NCBI RefSeq assembly: GCF_040049295.1
Contig: NZ_JBDZDQ010000001.1
Span: 1,302,001-1,366,000, forward strand
Direction: 5' to 3'
Length of the DNA stretch: 64,000 nucleotides
DNA from: Sphingomonas sp. KR3-1
GTDB lineage: Bacteria; Pseudomonadota; Alphaproteobacteria; Sphingomonadales; Sphingomonadaceae
This document shows, one piece after another, positions 20,494 to 29,631 of this stretch. Below the pieces are notes generated by a model. The model made no database searches, was not told the origin of the DNA, and worked only from the letters and a program-made list of their open reading frames with translations. A program made the position numbers and the translations under genes. How positions within the stretch are numbered: the first letter of the stretch is position 1; each line of letters begins with the position of its first letter.

Positions 20494-21212
20494 CAATCAA
20501 TCTCCACGGGATGCGCGACCACGACCTTGAGCTGCGGAATCTCGATCGCGCGATATTGCAGCTTGCGGCCCTGCCGCAGCAGCAGCGCGACCCGGGTGGG
20601 GCTCTGCATCCAGATCCGGTCGACACCGTCGATGCCCTTGAGCACGAAGGCCTGCTGCCCGGTCGCGAGGTTGCCGATCAGCACGTCACGGCTCTGCCCC
20701 TCGGCCGCACGCACCTGCATCAGGTAATAGGCAACGGGCGGCTTGGTCTTCTTGGCCTCGCCATCCTTGGCGCCGGCTTCGGAAACGACGAAATTGTCGG
20801 CATCCTCGTCGGTGGGCCCGGCGACGGCGGGCAGATAGAGCCGCTCCACGATCTGGCGGCCATTGTCGGGCAGCAGCTTGCGGCTCTCGCCATTCGCCTT
20901 GTCGAGCAGGATCACGTTGCGTTCGTCGGGACGGCTTCCGCCGCTCGAATAGGGATCGCCGCGCCCCTGGATCGACGCATCGGTGGCGATGACGATCTCG
21001 TTGAGATCGGTGCCGGCCAGCGCGTTGACGCCGGCCACCGCAAAGACCTGCTTCGCCGCCTTGGCCTCGATCTGCGCGGGATCCTGCCGGTTGCGGACGG
21101 TGAACGAGAAGACCATCGCCGCGATGTAGATGATCGCCAGCGCGGCGATCAGCCCGATCGCGGCGAAGAGCCAGACGACGAGCCTGCTTCCCGTGCGCAC
21201 GCTATCGGACAT
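20493..21212 (-). CDS. Membrane-anchored protein of unknown function
   Basis: 239 aa. One membrane helix near residues 11-35 (VVWLFAAIGLIAALAIIYIAAM) leaves a large C-terminal domain outside, probably periplasmic. That domain has repeated beta-rich phrases resembling a propeller or beta-sandwich read-out (NVILLDKANGESRKLLPD, RDVLIGNLATGQQAFVLKGI) and a flexible Lys/Glu-rich insert around 150-165. No family is recognised with certainty. It lies between the SDR gene (10-bp overlap) and prmA (1-base overlap), so all three probably form an operon. Confidence 0.7.
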   Translation of the reverse strand: MSDSVRTGSRLVVWLFAAIGLIAALAIIYIAAMVFSFTVRNRQDPAQIEAKAAKQVFAVAGVNALAGTDLNEIVIATDASIQGRGDPYSSGGSRPDERNVILLDKANGESRKLLPDNGRQIVERLYLPAVAGPTDEDADNFVVSEAGAKDGEAKKTKPPVAYYLMQVRAAEGQSRDVLIGNLATGQQAFVLKGIDGVDRIWMQSPTRVALLLRQGRKLQYRAIEIPQLKVVVAHPVEID

Positions 21213-21903
21213 AGCTCGCTCCGTTGATGTCGAGCACCGCGCCGGTCATCGAGGGCGGCGCGCTGAGGGCGCAGAAGCGGGCGAGCACGGCGACCTCGTC
21301 GGTATCCGCCACGCGGCCGAGCGGGATGTCGGCGAGCAGCTTCTCGCCGCCGCGGCTGGCGAGATATTCGTCGGCCATGCCGGTCATCGTGAAGCCCGGG
21401 CAGATCGCGAAGGCGAGGATGCCCTGGCGCGCATAGCCGCGGGCGATGCTCTTGGTCATGCCGACCATGCCTGCCTTGGACGCGGCATAATGCCAGTGCG
21501 CGGGGCTATCGCCGCGATAGGCGGCGCGGCTCGCCATGTTGACGATGCGGCCCGGGCGTCCGCCGGCCTGCCAGTGGCAGATGGCGAGGCGGCTGAGCTC
21601 GGCGGCGGCGGTGAGGTTCACCCGCATCGTCCGCTCCCAGTTCGCCACCCAGTCCTCGTGATCGATGTCGAGCGGATTGCTCTCGAACACGCCGGCATTG
21701 TTGATGATCACGTCGATGCGGCCGTCGAGCGCGTCGAGCGCCTTGTTCCACAGCGCCAGGGGCGCCTTGGGATCGGCGAAGTCGGCAGGCATGCCGCCCT
21801 TCGTGCTTTGTCCGATCAGGCGGACATCGTCTTGCCTGAAGCTCTCGGCGATCGCGGCGCCGATGCCGCGGCTCGCGCCGGTGAGGAGGATATGGGTGGC
21901 CAT
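21202..21903 (-). CDS. Short-chain dehydrogenase/reductase
   Basis: 233 aa, the classical SDR size. The cofactor motif is LLTGASRGIGAAIAESF (residues 6-22), the NNAG motif is VIINNAGVF, and the catalytic set is Ser in NMASRAAYRG plus YAASKAGM (Tyr-x-x-x-Lys). The C-terminus ITG-like DINGASYVR resembles FabG-type reductases. It is NAD(P)-dependent and cytoplasmic; substrate unknown. It is the first gene of a likely operon with the membrane-anchored protein and prmA. An inverted REP pair lies just upstream (21932-22011). Confidence 0.88.
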   Translation of the reverse strand: MATHILLTGASRGIGAAIAESFRQDDVRLIGQSTKGGMPADFADPKAPLALWNKALDALDGRIDVIINNAGVFESNPLDIDHEDWVANWERTMRVNLTAAAELSRLAICHWQAGGRPGRIVNMASRAAYRGDSPAHWHYAASKAGMVGMTKSIARGYARQGILAFAICPGFTMTGMADEYLASRGGEKLLADIPLGRVADTDEVAVLARFCALSAPPSMTGAVLDINGASYVR

Positions 21904-21931
21904 TCGGCCTGCCTAGCGCGTCGCCCGGTTT

Positions 21932-22011
21932 CCGTCATCCCCGCGCAGGCGGGACCCGAGTCATGGGTGCTGTCCGTGCGACCCTGGATCCCCGCCTTCG
22001 CGAGGATGACG
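21932..22011. repeat. Inverted REP-like pair
   Basis: The copy at 21932-21960 begins CCGTCATCCCCGCGCAGGCG. The opposite copy at 21982-22011 ends CGCGAGGATGACG. Both diverge slightly from the 19143/19481 arms (one arm here has lost a G). It lies between the minus-strand SDR and the chemoreceptor pair, with about 20 bp between the arms. Confidence 0.7.
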
Positions 22012-22020
22012 AAGAGAAAT

Positions 22021-23388
22021 TCAGGCCGCCACGCTGTTCGAGAAGCTGTCCGCCGCGGCGCGCAGCTTGTGCAGGCGATCGTCGACTTCGGCGACGTCCT
22101 TCTGGAGCGTGTCGATCTCATGGGTGACCGATTTGGTGTCCTCGCGGATCGCGCCGATCGTGGCGGACATCGAGTCGGCCGCAAGCGCGGTCTCGTCGAC
22201 CGCCGCGGTAATCGCGGTAACCGTCTGCGCCTGGACTTCCATCGCGCTGCGGATGCGGTTGGCGCTTTCCTGGACCTCGGTGACGGTCGAGCGGATCGAG
22301 GCGTTGGTCTCGACCGTGCCCTTGGTCGCCGACTGGATCGCCGCGATCTTCGAGGCGATGTCGTCGGTCGCGCGCGCCGTCTGGCTGGCGAGGCTCTTCA
22401 CTTCCTGCGCGACCACCGCGAAGCCGCGGCCGGCATCGCCGGCACGGGCGGCCTCGATCGTGGCGTTGAGCGCGAGCAGATTGGTCTGGCCGGCGATGTC
22501 GCGGATCAGGCCGAGGATCGATTCGATCGACTTGGCGTGATCGCTCAGCGCCTCGCTCATGCCGACCGCCTCGGTCGCCTGGCTGGAGGCACGCGTGGCG
22601 ATGCCCGCGGCCGATTCGACTTCCATGCGCGCGTCCTCGATCGCGCGGATCAGCCCGGCGGCGGTCTGTGCCGCCTCGCGCATCGCGACGGCCGACTGCT
22701 CGGCCGCAGCGGCGACTTCGCTGGCCTTGCCGAGCATGCCGCGCGCCGAGCCCGAGGCGCCCTGCGCCTGCACCCGGATGCGGTTGGCGAGGCCGGTGGC
22801 GCCTTCGATCGATTCGGCGATGCTCGCCTTGAACTGTGCGGAGCGGTCGCGGCGCGCCTCGTCGGCATAGGCGGCGTCGCGCGCGCCGAGATGGCCGGCC
22901 ATCAGATCGGCCTCCGCCATCGCCATGCGCTGGACGACGTCGCAGAGCCGGCCGAGCTTGTCGGCATCGCCGGGCAGCGCCTCGCGCAGCGCCCGCATCG
23001 TCTCGCTGTGCGCGTAGGAAAAGGCGCCGATCACCGCGGGCAGCGGAATGCCGGCGGCATAGGTCTGCGCGGCATAGCCGCACACCATCTCCACCCATTC
23101 CTCGCTGAACGGCTTCTCGAACTTGAGCGTGCCGTAGCGCGTGCCATGCGCGACCTGCGCCTCGTAGCCCTTGGGATCGTCGAGGATCGCTTTCATCGGC
23201 AGGCTCGCCGGCATCGCCTTGAAGTGGCGCCAGAAGCCTTCGGCGATCTCGCGCTGGCGATGGCCGATCAGCGCGACGATCTCGCGGCAACCCGCCTCGA
23301 TCACGTCGTCCCAATCATATTCGCGGCGGTGATCCGCCACCGTCCTGGTGCCACCGCTCCAGCGGCCCGGCTCGCGCGTCGATACCAT
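22021..23388 (-). CDS. Soluble methyl-accepting chemotaxis protein with protoglobin-like N-terminus
   Basis: 455 aa without a membrane helix, so it is cytoplasmic. Residues about 25-150 resemble the protoglobin domain of globin-coupled sensors ([15 protein letters not shown], then [19 protein letters not shown]). Residues about 185-450 are the helical signalling domain, with the highly conserved tip [20 protein letters not shown]. In protoglobins the haem-ligating His precedes the G-(I/V)-P-P-x-W-Y-I-G-A segment by five residues; here that position is Thr109. Haem binding is therefore doubtful. It ends with FSNSVAA, without a CheR/CheB tether. Tandem with a paralogue 15 bp upstream. Confidence 0.85.
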   Translation of the reverse strand: MVSTREPGRWSGGTRTVADHRREYDWDDVIEAGCREIVALIGHRQREIAEGFWRHFKAMPASLPMKAILDDPKGYEAQVAHGTRYGTLKFEKPFSEEWVEMVCGYAAQTYAAGIPLPAVIGAFSYAHSETMRALREALPGDADKLGRLCDVVQRMAMAEADLMAGHLGARDAAYADEARRDRSAQFKASIAESIEGATGLANRIRVQAQGASGSARGMLGKASEVAAAAEQSAVAMREAAQTAAGLIRAIEDARMEVESAAGIATRASSQATEAVGMSEALSDHAKSIESILGLIRDIAGQTNLLALNATIEAARAGDAGRGFAVVAQEVKSLASQTARATDDIASKIAAIQSATKGTVETNASIRSTVTEVQESANRIRSAMEVQAQTVTAITAAVDETALAADSMSATIGAIREDTKSVTHEIDTLQKDVAEVDDRLHKLRAAADSFSNSVAA

Positions 23389-24132
23389 CCCCGTCTCTCC
23401 CCTTAGGCCGCGACTTTGGCGATGAAATCGCTCGCGCTGCCCTTAAGACTTCCCAACTGGCCCTCGAGCGCGGCAAAGCCCTGCCCGACCCGGTCGATCT
23501 CGCTCGCCACCGCTTCGGTATCCTCGCGGATCGCGCCGATCGTGGCGGACATCGAGTCGGCGGCAAGCGCGGTCTCGTCGACCGCCGCGGTGATCGCGGT
23601 GACCGTCTGCGCCTGGACTTCCATCGCGGTGCGGATGCGGTTGGCGCTTTCCTGGACTTCGGTAACCGTCGAGCGGATCGAGGCATTGGTCTCGACCGTG
23701 CTCTTCGTCGCCGACTGGATCGCGGCGATCTTGGCGGCGATGTCGTCGGTGGCGCGGGCGGTCTGGTTGGCGAGGCTCTTCACTTCCTGCGCGACCACCG
23801 CGAAGCCGCGACCGGCGTCGCCCGCACGCGCTGCTTCGATCGTGGCGTTGAGCGCGAGCAGGTTGGTCTGGCCGGCGATGTCGCGGATCAGGCCGAGGAT
23901 CGATTCGATCGACTTGGCATGGTCGCTGAGCGTCTCGCTCATCCCCACGGCGTCGGTCGCCTGGCTGGAGGCGCGGGTGGCGATGCCTGCCGCCGCCTCG
24001 ACTTCGGTGCGGGCGTCCTCGATCGCGCGAATCAGGCCCGCGGCGGTCTGCGCCGCCTCGCGCATCGCGACGGCCGACTGTTCGGCAGCCGCTGCGACTT
24101 CGGACGCCTTGCCTAGCATGCCGCGTGCGGAG
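22139..24132. repeat. Near-identical 0.6-kb direct repeat within the chemoreceptor pair
   Basis: Positions 22139-22750 and 23521-24132 (offset 1382 bp) align without gaps and differ at only a small fraction of bases. They encode the signalling domains of the two adjacent chemoreceptors. Direct repeats of this length can recombine to delete one receptor or make a hybrid. Confidence 0.85.
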
Positions 24133-24773
24133 GCCGAGGTGTGGCTCGCCTGGATGCGGAGCTGCTCGCCGTCGCGCGAGGCGCGCTGGACGGTGCCGCC
24201 GATCGTGTCGCGGAAATCCTCGGCGAGCCGGTCGCGCGCCGCCTGGGCGCTGTGCTCGCGGTACATGTTGTAGATCTCGACGGTGATGTCGCCCTCGAGC
24301 GCCGAGAGGCGCATCAGCGTGTCGATCAGCCCAGCGAGTCGCGAATCCTCGGTGCCGACGCGGCGGATGAGGATCTCTAGCGCGGCACGATCGCTCGCAC
24401 TGATCATCGAAAGCAGCGCCATCGGCGGCACGTCCGCGGCATAGGCGGCGGCGACCGAGCGCTCGATCGATTCGATCCACGCACGGCCTTCGGTATCGAG
24501 GAAGCGATTCTTGAGGAAGACGACGCCGACGTCGATCATCTTCTGCGTGTCGTCTGTCGCCCAGTTGCGCTCATCGGCGAAGCAACGCAGCCATTGCTGC
24601 CAGAATGCTTCGGAAACCGCGCGAATCTCGGGCTCCAGCGCCTCCCAGGCGGCACGGCCCGAGGCGGCAAGAGTGCCTTCGATATCGAAGATCCGAAGAC
24701 GGGCGCGCACGTCGATGCGGGCAGCTACGGTGCCCGGCGTCGGCAGATCCTCAGTCGAAACGGCGTTGGTCAC
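23403..24773 (-). CDS. Soluble methyl-accepting chemotaxis protein, paralogue of 22021
   Basis: 456 aa from a GTG at 24773 (AGGGGAC upstream). It has the same architecture as its neighbour: a degenerate protoglobin-like domain at about 40-180 ([18 protein letters not shown], then [16 protein letters not shown]) and a signalling domain at about 195-450. The signalling domains are nearly identical at DNA level, while the sensor domains differ. This is the pattern expected if duplication was followed by sensor divergence or gene conversion. The expected proximal His position holds Ala110. No che genes are nearby. Confidence 0.85.
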   Translation of the reverse strand: MTNAVSTEDLPTPGTVAARIDVRARLRIFDIEGTLAASGRAAWEALEPEIRAVSEAFWQQWLRCFADERNWATDDTQKMIDVGVVFLKNRFLDTEGRAWIESIERSVAAAYAADVPPMALLSMISASDRAALEILIRRVGTEDSRLAGLIDTLMRLSALEGDITVEIYNMYREHSAQAARDRLAEDFRDTIGGTVQRASRDGEQLRIQASHTSASARGMLGKASEVAAAAEQSAVAMREAAQTAAGLIRAIEDARTEVEAAAGIATRASSQATDAVGMSETLSDHAKSIESILGLIRDIAGQTNLLALNATIEAARAGDAGRGFAVVAQEVKSLANQTARATDDIAAKIAAIQSATKSTVETNASIRSTVTEVQESANRIRTAMEVQAQTVTAITAAVDETALAADSMSATIGAIREDTEAVASEIDRVGQGFAALEGQLGSLKGSASDFIAKVAA

Positions 24774-24943
24774 GAAACAATGTCCCCTGTGGCGGCCATG
24801 GGACGATAAGGCCGCTCGGTTGCCGGATATGCGGGGGAACTGGTTAAGACCGGGTTAGTCAAAGCCATGTGTTGCGCGTGCCAGCTTGCATCCGTCGGTG
24901 TCGGGACTAAGGAGACGGGCACCGACCGAGGAAGGACATACTC

Positions 24944-25369
24944 TTGGCCAATGTGCGCAACACAGCGCGACCCATGTCGCCGCACCTCAGCATCTGGAAG
25001 TGGGGGCCCTCGATGGCGGTCTCCATCACGCACCGCGTCACCGGCAGCGGCATGGCGACCGTGGGGACGATCCTGTTCGTCTGGTGGCTGGTCGCGCTTT
25101 CCGCCGGCGCGGAATGCTATGCGCGGTTCGTCGACCTGTTCACGGTGCAGTCCGGCGGTCTCAACATCGTCGGCTATGTCGTCGGCATCGGGCTGACCCT
25201 GTCCTTCTTCCAGCACATGAGCTCGGGCATCCGCCACCTGTTCCTCGACCAGGGCGCGAATTTCGAGCTCAAGGCGAACAAGACGACCGCGTTGCTGACC
25301 TATGTCGCCGCGATCGTCCTCACCGCGGCCTTCTGGGCCTTCATCATCTGGGGGAAGACCAATGGGTAA
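24944..25369 (+). CDS. sdhC: Succinate dehydrogenase cytochrome b556 subunit
   Basis: 141 aa beginning at TTG 24944, which has GAGGAAGGA at the right distance; the first internal ATG would remove the conserved start. RPMSPHLSIWKW, SITHRVTGSG (quinone/haem region with the SxxHR-x-TG motif) and HMSSGIRHLF (haem-ligating His) are all family hallmarks. Three membrane helices are visible. It anchors the enzyme in the inner membrane and with SdhD binds haem b and ubiquinone. It overlaps sdhD by 8 bp. Confidence 0.95.
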   Translation: MANVRNTARPMSPHLSIWKWGPSMAVSITHRVTGSGMATVGTILFVWWLVALSAGAECYARFVDLFTVQSGGLNIVGYVVGIGLTLSFFQHMSSGIRHLFLDQGANFELKANKTTALLTYVAAIVLTAAFWAFIIWGKTNG

Positions 25370-25751
25370 CGGCACCAGCATCGGCCGCGTCCGCGGTCTC
25401 GGCCCCGCCAAGGAAGGCGCGCATCACTGGTGGCACCAGCGGCTGACCGCGGGCAGCAACCTGGTCCTGATGCTGTGGTTCATGCTCAGCGTCGCGCTGC
25501 TGCCGGCCTATGACATGGAGACGCTGCGCCACTGGGTCGGCCAGACCCAGGTCGCCGTGCCGCTGATCCTCCTCGTCGTCAGCACCTTCTATCACTTCCG
25601 CCTCGGCCTGCAGGTGGTGATCGAGGACTATCAGCATGACGAGACGCACATCGTGCTGATGATCCTGCTCAACTTCTTCACGCTGGCGGCGGGCACCACC
25701 GCCATCTTCTCGATCCTCAAGATCGCCTTCACGGCGGGAGCCGCGCTCTGA
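25362..25751 (+). CDS. sdhD: Succinate dehydrogenase hydrophobic membrane anchor subunit
   Basis: 129 aa from ATG 25362, inside the end of sdhC. Three membrane helices. [19 protein letters not shown] is the typical first-helix entrance (His-Trp-x-x-Gln-Arg), and [19 protein letters not shown] near residues 66-84 holds the haem-side His and the quinone-site Asp-Tyr. It pairs with SdhC as the membrane anchor of complex II. Overlaps sdhA by one base. Confidence 0.94.
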   Translation: MGNGTSIGRVRGLGPAKEGAHHWWHQRLTAGSNLVLMLWFMLSVALLPAYDMETLRHWVGQTQVAVPLILLVVSTFYHFRLGLQVVIEDYQHDETHIVLMILLNFFTLAAGTTAIFSILKIAFTAGAAL

Positions 25752-27565
25752 TGCCAAACTCTTCTTCTGGCGCCTACAAGATCATCGACCACACCTATGA
25801 CGCAGTGGTGGTGGGCGCGGGCGGCTCGGGCCTGCGCGCGACGATGGGCTGTGCCGAGGCCGGCCTGAAGACTGCCTGCATCACCAAGGTGTTCCCGACG
25901 CGCTCGCACACCGTGGCGGCGCAGGGCGGCATCGCGGCGAGCCTGGGCAACAACACGCCCGATCACTGGTCGTGGCACATGTTCGATACCGTCAAGGGCT
26001 CGGACTGGCTCGGCGACCAGGACGCGATCGAGTATATGGTCCGCGAAGCGCCGCAGGCGGTCTACGAGCTCGAGCATGCCGGCGTGCCGTTCAGCCGCAA
26101 CGACAATGGCACGATCTACCAGCGCCCGTTCGGCGGCCACATGCAGAACATGGGCGAAGGCCCGCCCGTGCAGCGCACCTGCGCCGCGGCGGACCGCACC
26201 GGCCACGCCATGCTCCACGCGCTCTACCAGCAGAGCCTGAAGTATGACGCCGACTTCTACGTCGAATATTTCGCGCTCGACCTGATCATGGAGAATGGCG
26301 CGTGCCGCGGCGTGATCGCTTTGTGCATGGAAGACGGCTCGATCCACCGCTTCCGCAGCCACGCCGTCGTCCTCGCCACCGGCGGCGGCGGCCGCGTCTA
26401 TCAGTCGGCGACCTCGGCGCACACCTGCACCGGCGACGGCAACGGCATGGCGCTGCGCGCGGGCATCGCGCTGCAGGACATGGAGTTCGTCCAGTTCCAC
26501 CCGACCGGCATCTACGGCGCCGGCGTCCTCATCACCGAGGGTGCGCGCGGCGAGGGCGGCTACCTGACCAACTCCGAGGGCGAGCGCTTCATGGAGCGCT
26601 ATGCCCCCTCGGCCAAGGACCTCGCCAGCCGCGACGTCGTCGCGCGCTCGATGGCGATGGAGATCCGCGAGGGCCGCGGCGTGGGCAAGGAGAAGGACCA
26701 TATCTACCTTCACCTCAACCACATCGACCCGAAGATCCTGCACGAGCGGCTTCCGGGTATCACCGAAACCGGCAAGATCTTCGCCGGCGTCGACCTGACC
26801 CGCCAGCCGCTGCCGGTGGTGCCGACCGTCCACTACAATATGGGCGGTATCCCGACCAACTATCACGGCGAAGTCGTCCACAATAAGGACGGCAATCCGG
26901 ACACCGTGATCCCCGGCCTGTTCGCCGTCGGCGAAGCGGCCTGCGTGTCGGTGCACGGCGCCAACCGCCTCGGCTCCAACTCGCTGATCGACCTCGTGGT
27001 GTTCGGCCGCGCCACCGGCCTGCGCCTCAAGGAGCTGCTCAAGCCCGGCATGAAGCACAACGAGCTGCCCAAGGGCTCGGAAGAGTTCGCGCTGGGCCGC
27101 CTCGACCATTTCCGCAATGCCAAGGGCGAAAAGCCCACCGCGCAGATCCGCGCCGACATGCAGAAGACGATGCAGCGCCACTGCGCCGTGTTCCGCGACA
27201 GCGCGCTGCTCGCCGAAGGCGTCACCCACATGCAGGAGGTCTACAAGGGCTTCCAGGACGTGGGCATCCAGGACCGCTCGCTGATCTGGAACACCGACCT
27301 GGTCGAGACGCTCGAGCTCGACAATCTGATCGGCCAGGCCGTCGTCACCATCGAGTGCGCCGCCAACCGCAAGGAAAGCCGCGGCGCGCACATGCACGAG
27401 GACTTCCCCGAGCGCGACGACAAGAACTGGATGAAGCACACCGTCGCCACCTTCGATGGCTGGGGCGGAAAGGGCGGAAAGACCGAGATCGATTACCGCC
27501 CGGTCCACGACTACACGCTCACCGACGAGATCGAGTACATCAAGCCGAAGAAGCGGGTGTACTGA
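25751..27565 (+). CDS. sdhA: Succinate dehydrogenase flavoprotein subunit
   Basis: 604 aa, full length. The FAD dinucleotide-binding motif is [15 protein letters not shown] (about 20-33), the covalent flavin His is in [10 protein letters not shown] (His53), and the active-site region [20 protein letters not shown] and [13 protein letters not shown] are conserved. It oxidises succinate to fumarate and passes electrons to SdhB. In many relatives sdhB follows directly; here it lies nearly 4 kb downstream at 31536, after unrelated genes. Confidence 0.97.
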   Translation: MPNSSSGAYKIIDHTYDAVVVGAGGSGLRATMGCAEAGLKTACITKVFPTRSHTVAAQGGIAASLGNNTPDHWSWHMFDTVKGSDWLGDQDAIEYMVREAPQAVYELEHAGVPFSRNDNGTIYQRPFGGHMQNMGEGPPVQRTCAAADRTGHAMLHALYQQSLKYDADFYVEYFALDLIMENGACRGVIALCMEDGSIHRFRSHAVVLATGGGGRVYQSATSAHTCTGDGNGMALRAGIALQDMEFVQFHPTGIYGAGVLITEGARGEGGYLTNSEGERFMERYAPSAKDLASRDVVARSMAMEIREGRGVGKEKDHIYLHLNHIDPKILHERLPGITETGKIFAGVDLTRQPLPVVPTVHYNMGGIPTNYHGEVVHNKDGNPDTVIPGLFAVGEAACVSVHGANRLGSNSLIDLVVFGRATGLRLKELLKPGMKHNELPKGSEEFALGRLDHFRNAKGEKPTAQIRADMQKTMQRHCAVFRDSALLAEGVTHMQEVYKGFQDVGIQDRSLIWNTDLVETLELDNLIGQAVVTIECAANRKESRGAHMHEDFPERDDKNWMKHTVATFDGWGGKGGKTEIDYRPVHDYTLTDEIEYIKPKKRVY

Positions 27566-27644
27566 TCTGGCGATAATGGCTTAACAAGAGCACGCGCACT
27601 GCGGAGATTTCAGTTCTTACTTGGCCCGCCGTTTTTGTAACACA

Positions 27645-27690
27645 TTGACGCCTTCAGATACTCGCATAAGATGCGAGTATCTGGGGGGAT
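27645..27690 (+). promoter_or_regulatory. Promoter with perfect dyad over the -10, plus ribosome site
   Basis: TTGACG (27645-27650) is a near-consensus -35, and 16 bp later TAAGAT (27667-27672) is a plausible -10. A perfect 13-bp inverted repeat, CAGATACTCGCAT (27655-27667) and ATGCGAGTATCTG (27671-27683) with a 3-base spacer, is centred on this -10. GGGGGGA follows at 27684-27690 as ribosome site for the ATG at 27700. The dyad could be a repressor operator or an early-transcript hairpin. Confidence 0.5.
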
Positions 27691-27699
27691 GTTCTGCTA

Positions 27700-28824
27700 A
27701 TGTTAAATAGGCTGCACAAAGCGCCTTATGGCGTCCGCTTCTCACTGCTTGCGTTAGCTGCTGTTGGCATCAACATGTTGGGCTTGGCACTTACGCAGTG
27801 GCTGGGCTGGTCGCTGCTATTCTTCGATATGATCGGCACGGCGGTGGCCAGCCTGCTTGGCGGCGCCGCAGTCGGCCTAGTAGTGGCCTTGATAAGCAGT
27901 GTACTGGGTAGCCTTTCAATCCATGACCCGACCTATTTAGTGTATGGATACGTCAATATCGTCGGGGCGCTCGCATGGTCCGTTCTTCCACGGACTGGCC
28001 GAGGTTATCTGGGCTGCTATGTATTCAACATTGGAAAAGGCGCCACCTATCGTCGCGCATTTTCTAACATCGTCCTTCTAGGCACAGCCACGGGTTTCGC
28101 GACTTCCATCGCCGCATGGGTGATCACCACTTTCATTCTCCATGGTCATATCGTGGTAGCATATGGCGCCGCAACAGCAACCGGCGCCAACAATGCCGTC
28201 CTCACAGAAAATTTGATTGCGATTACCCATGCAAGCGATGGCTTGGCGAAGCACTTTATTGTGCTCCTAGCTTCCATGATAACGAACATCCCAGACAAGA
28301 TAATTTCCACAGCTAGCGCCGTTATTCTTATAATATCCTATAGAACTCTACCAAATTATCGTGAACAGAAAAGGATAATTAGAGAAAATGTATCACTGCC
28401 AGACGCAAAGATAGTAGGAAATAGATACATCCTTCTCATGACCTGCTTTGGACAGATATTTTTATTTTCATATTTTGTATGGATCATTACAAAAGACGAA
28501 GAAAAAGCTGGATTAATGCTGTCTTTTTCAATAATAGTCGCCGTTCTTGTTATAATGGATAGAATTTATTTTCGATCCATAGATCGTACCCATGAGACAG
28601 ATTTGGAAGATAGTGGTGCGTTTTATAATGTACCGGATGATTTTCATATGGGGCATCATAAAGCTGTTTTTGAAGACATATTGAAGCTTATGGCAATCGC
28701 GGTTTCAGGAACTAGCTTCCTGATTGCGATGAGTGGCGAGACAGCCTGCGTTCCCGACATGGCGGAAAGCTTCACCAGTGCGGCCCACTCTACGAACTTG
28801 CGGCGGTCAACGCTCTTATCGTGA
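27700..28824 (+). CDS. AT-rich integral membrane protein, ECF-transporter S-component-like N-terminus
   Basis: 374 aa with about eight to nine predicted membrane helices. The N-terminal half (FFDMIGTAVASLLGGAAVGL, then YGYVNIVGALAWSVLPRTGR) resembles S-components of energy-coupling-factor vitamin transporters, but no ECF ATPase or T-component is near. It might alternatively be a sensor membrane domain. The gene is much more AT-rich than its surroundings, especially 28300-28720, and uses ATA, AGA and TTA codons rare elsewhere in the window, which points to horizontal transfer. The last about 30 residues (from MSGETACVPD) look unrelated to a membrane protein and may be read-through across a junction, so the C-terminus may be truncated or replaced. 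Confidence 0.6.
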   Translation: MLNRLHKAPYGVRFSLLALAAVGINMLGLALTQWLGWSLLFFDMIGTAVASLLGGAAVGLVVALISSVLGSLSIHDPTYLVYGYVNIVGALAWSVLPRTGRGYLGCYVFNIGKGATYRRAFSNIVLLGTATGFATSIAAWVITTFILHGHIVVAYGAATATGANNAVLTENLIAITHASDGLAKHFIVLLASMITNIPDKIISTASAVILIISYRTLPNYREQKRIIRENVSLPDAKIVGNRYILLMTCFGQIFLFSYFVWIITKDEEKAGLMLSFSIIVAVLVIMDRIYFRSIDRTHETDLEDSGAFYNVPDDFHMGHHKAVFEDILKLMAIAVSGTSFLIAMSGETACVPDMAESFTSAAHSTNLRRSTLLS

Positions 28825-28968
28825 CCGGATTTCGCTATATGTGCGTGGTGGTCATGCGATTGAGCGATCGACACTAGGCCTGATCTCCGCATTTGGACTG
28901 GCCACCTGCTCGGTTGACACAAACCCCGGCCTAAGGGAGTGAACCCCAGACATGGGGCGGGCACACAC

Positions 28969-29520
28969 ATGAGCGGGTTCGAATTCATCTTTTCGCTGTT
29001 CGGCCTGCTGCTCTGGCTGGCGCTGGCCGAGGGGCTGGGCGGGCTCAGCCGCGCGTTAAAGGCGAGCCACAAGGTGCGGATCGGCTGGGCGACCGCGCTG
29101 CTCGGCGTCTTCGTCTCGTGCGACGTCGTGTCCTTCTGGATGTATGGCTGGGCATTGCGCGAGCTGCTGCCGCTCACCTGGGCGGTGATGTTCTGCGGCT
29201 TCCTGGTGACCGCCATCTACTACGTCGCGGCGTCGCTGATCTTCCCCGATGATTTCGAGGAATGGGGCGACCTCAACAGCTATTTCGACACGCACTATCG
29301 CAAGGTGATGGGCGCGGTCCTGCTGTGCAATGTCGCGCTGATGGCGACGACCATCGCGCTGCTCGGCACCAAGGGCATGTTCGTCCCGCGCCTGCTGGTG
29401 TGCACCTGGTCGTTCTTCCCCGTCACGCTGCTCGCCCTCCTGGCGCGCGACCGGCGGATCGTGATCGCATGCCTGGCGTGGCTGATCATACTCTATCCGC
29501 TCACCGCGATCTGGCATTGA
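28969..29520 (+). CDS. Four- to five-helix membrane protein of unknown function
   Basis: 183 aa from ATG 28969; a GTG 30 bp upstream is also in frame. Hydrophobic helices are visible at about 1-25, 38-60, 68-92, 115-132 and 150-180. A short acidic loop, FPDDFEEWGDLNSYFDTHYR (about 92-111), lies between the third and fourth and is a useful signature for searching. No known family is recognised. GC content and codon use are normal again here, in contrast to the preceding gene. It stands in the interval between sdhA and sdhB. Confidence 0.65.
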   Translation: MSGFEFIFSLFGLLLWLALAEGLGGLSRALKASHKVRIGWATALLGVFVSCDVVSFWMYGWALRELLPLTWAVMFCGFLVTAIYYVAASLIFPDDFEEWGDLNSYFDTHYRKVMGAVLLCNVALMATTIALLGTKGMFVPRLLVCTWSFFPVTLLALLARDRRIVIACLAWLIILYPLTAIWH

Positions 29521-29631
29521 GGCCGGGCGCTCCCCAAGTGCCAGCGCGGGACAACAGCATCGTCTCCGCTTGACACCGCTCGCGCACCCGCGAGAGTGAG
29601 GCGTTAACTATTCCGGGGGTTCGGGCTGCCC

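Noticed and set aside
28656..29216. 186-codon minus-strand ORF spanning the end of the AT-rich gene and the next gene
   Set aside because: It overlaps two better plus-strand frames, has no ribosome site or motif, and its middle part (HDHHAHIAKSGHDKSVDRR) was not recognised as a transposase.
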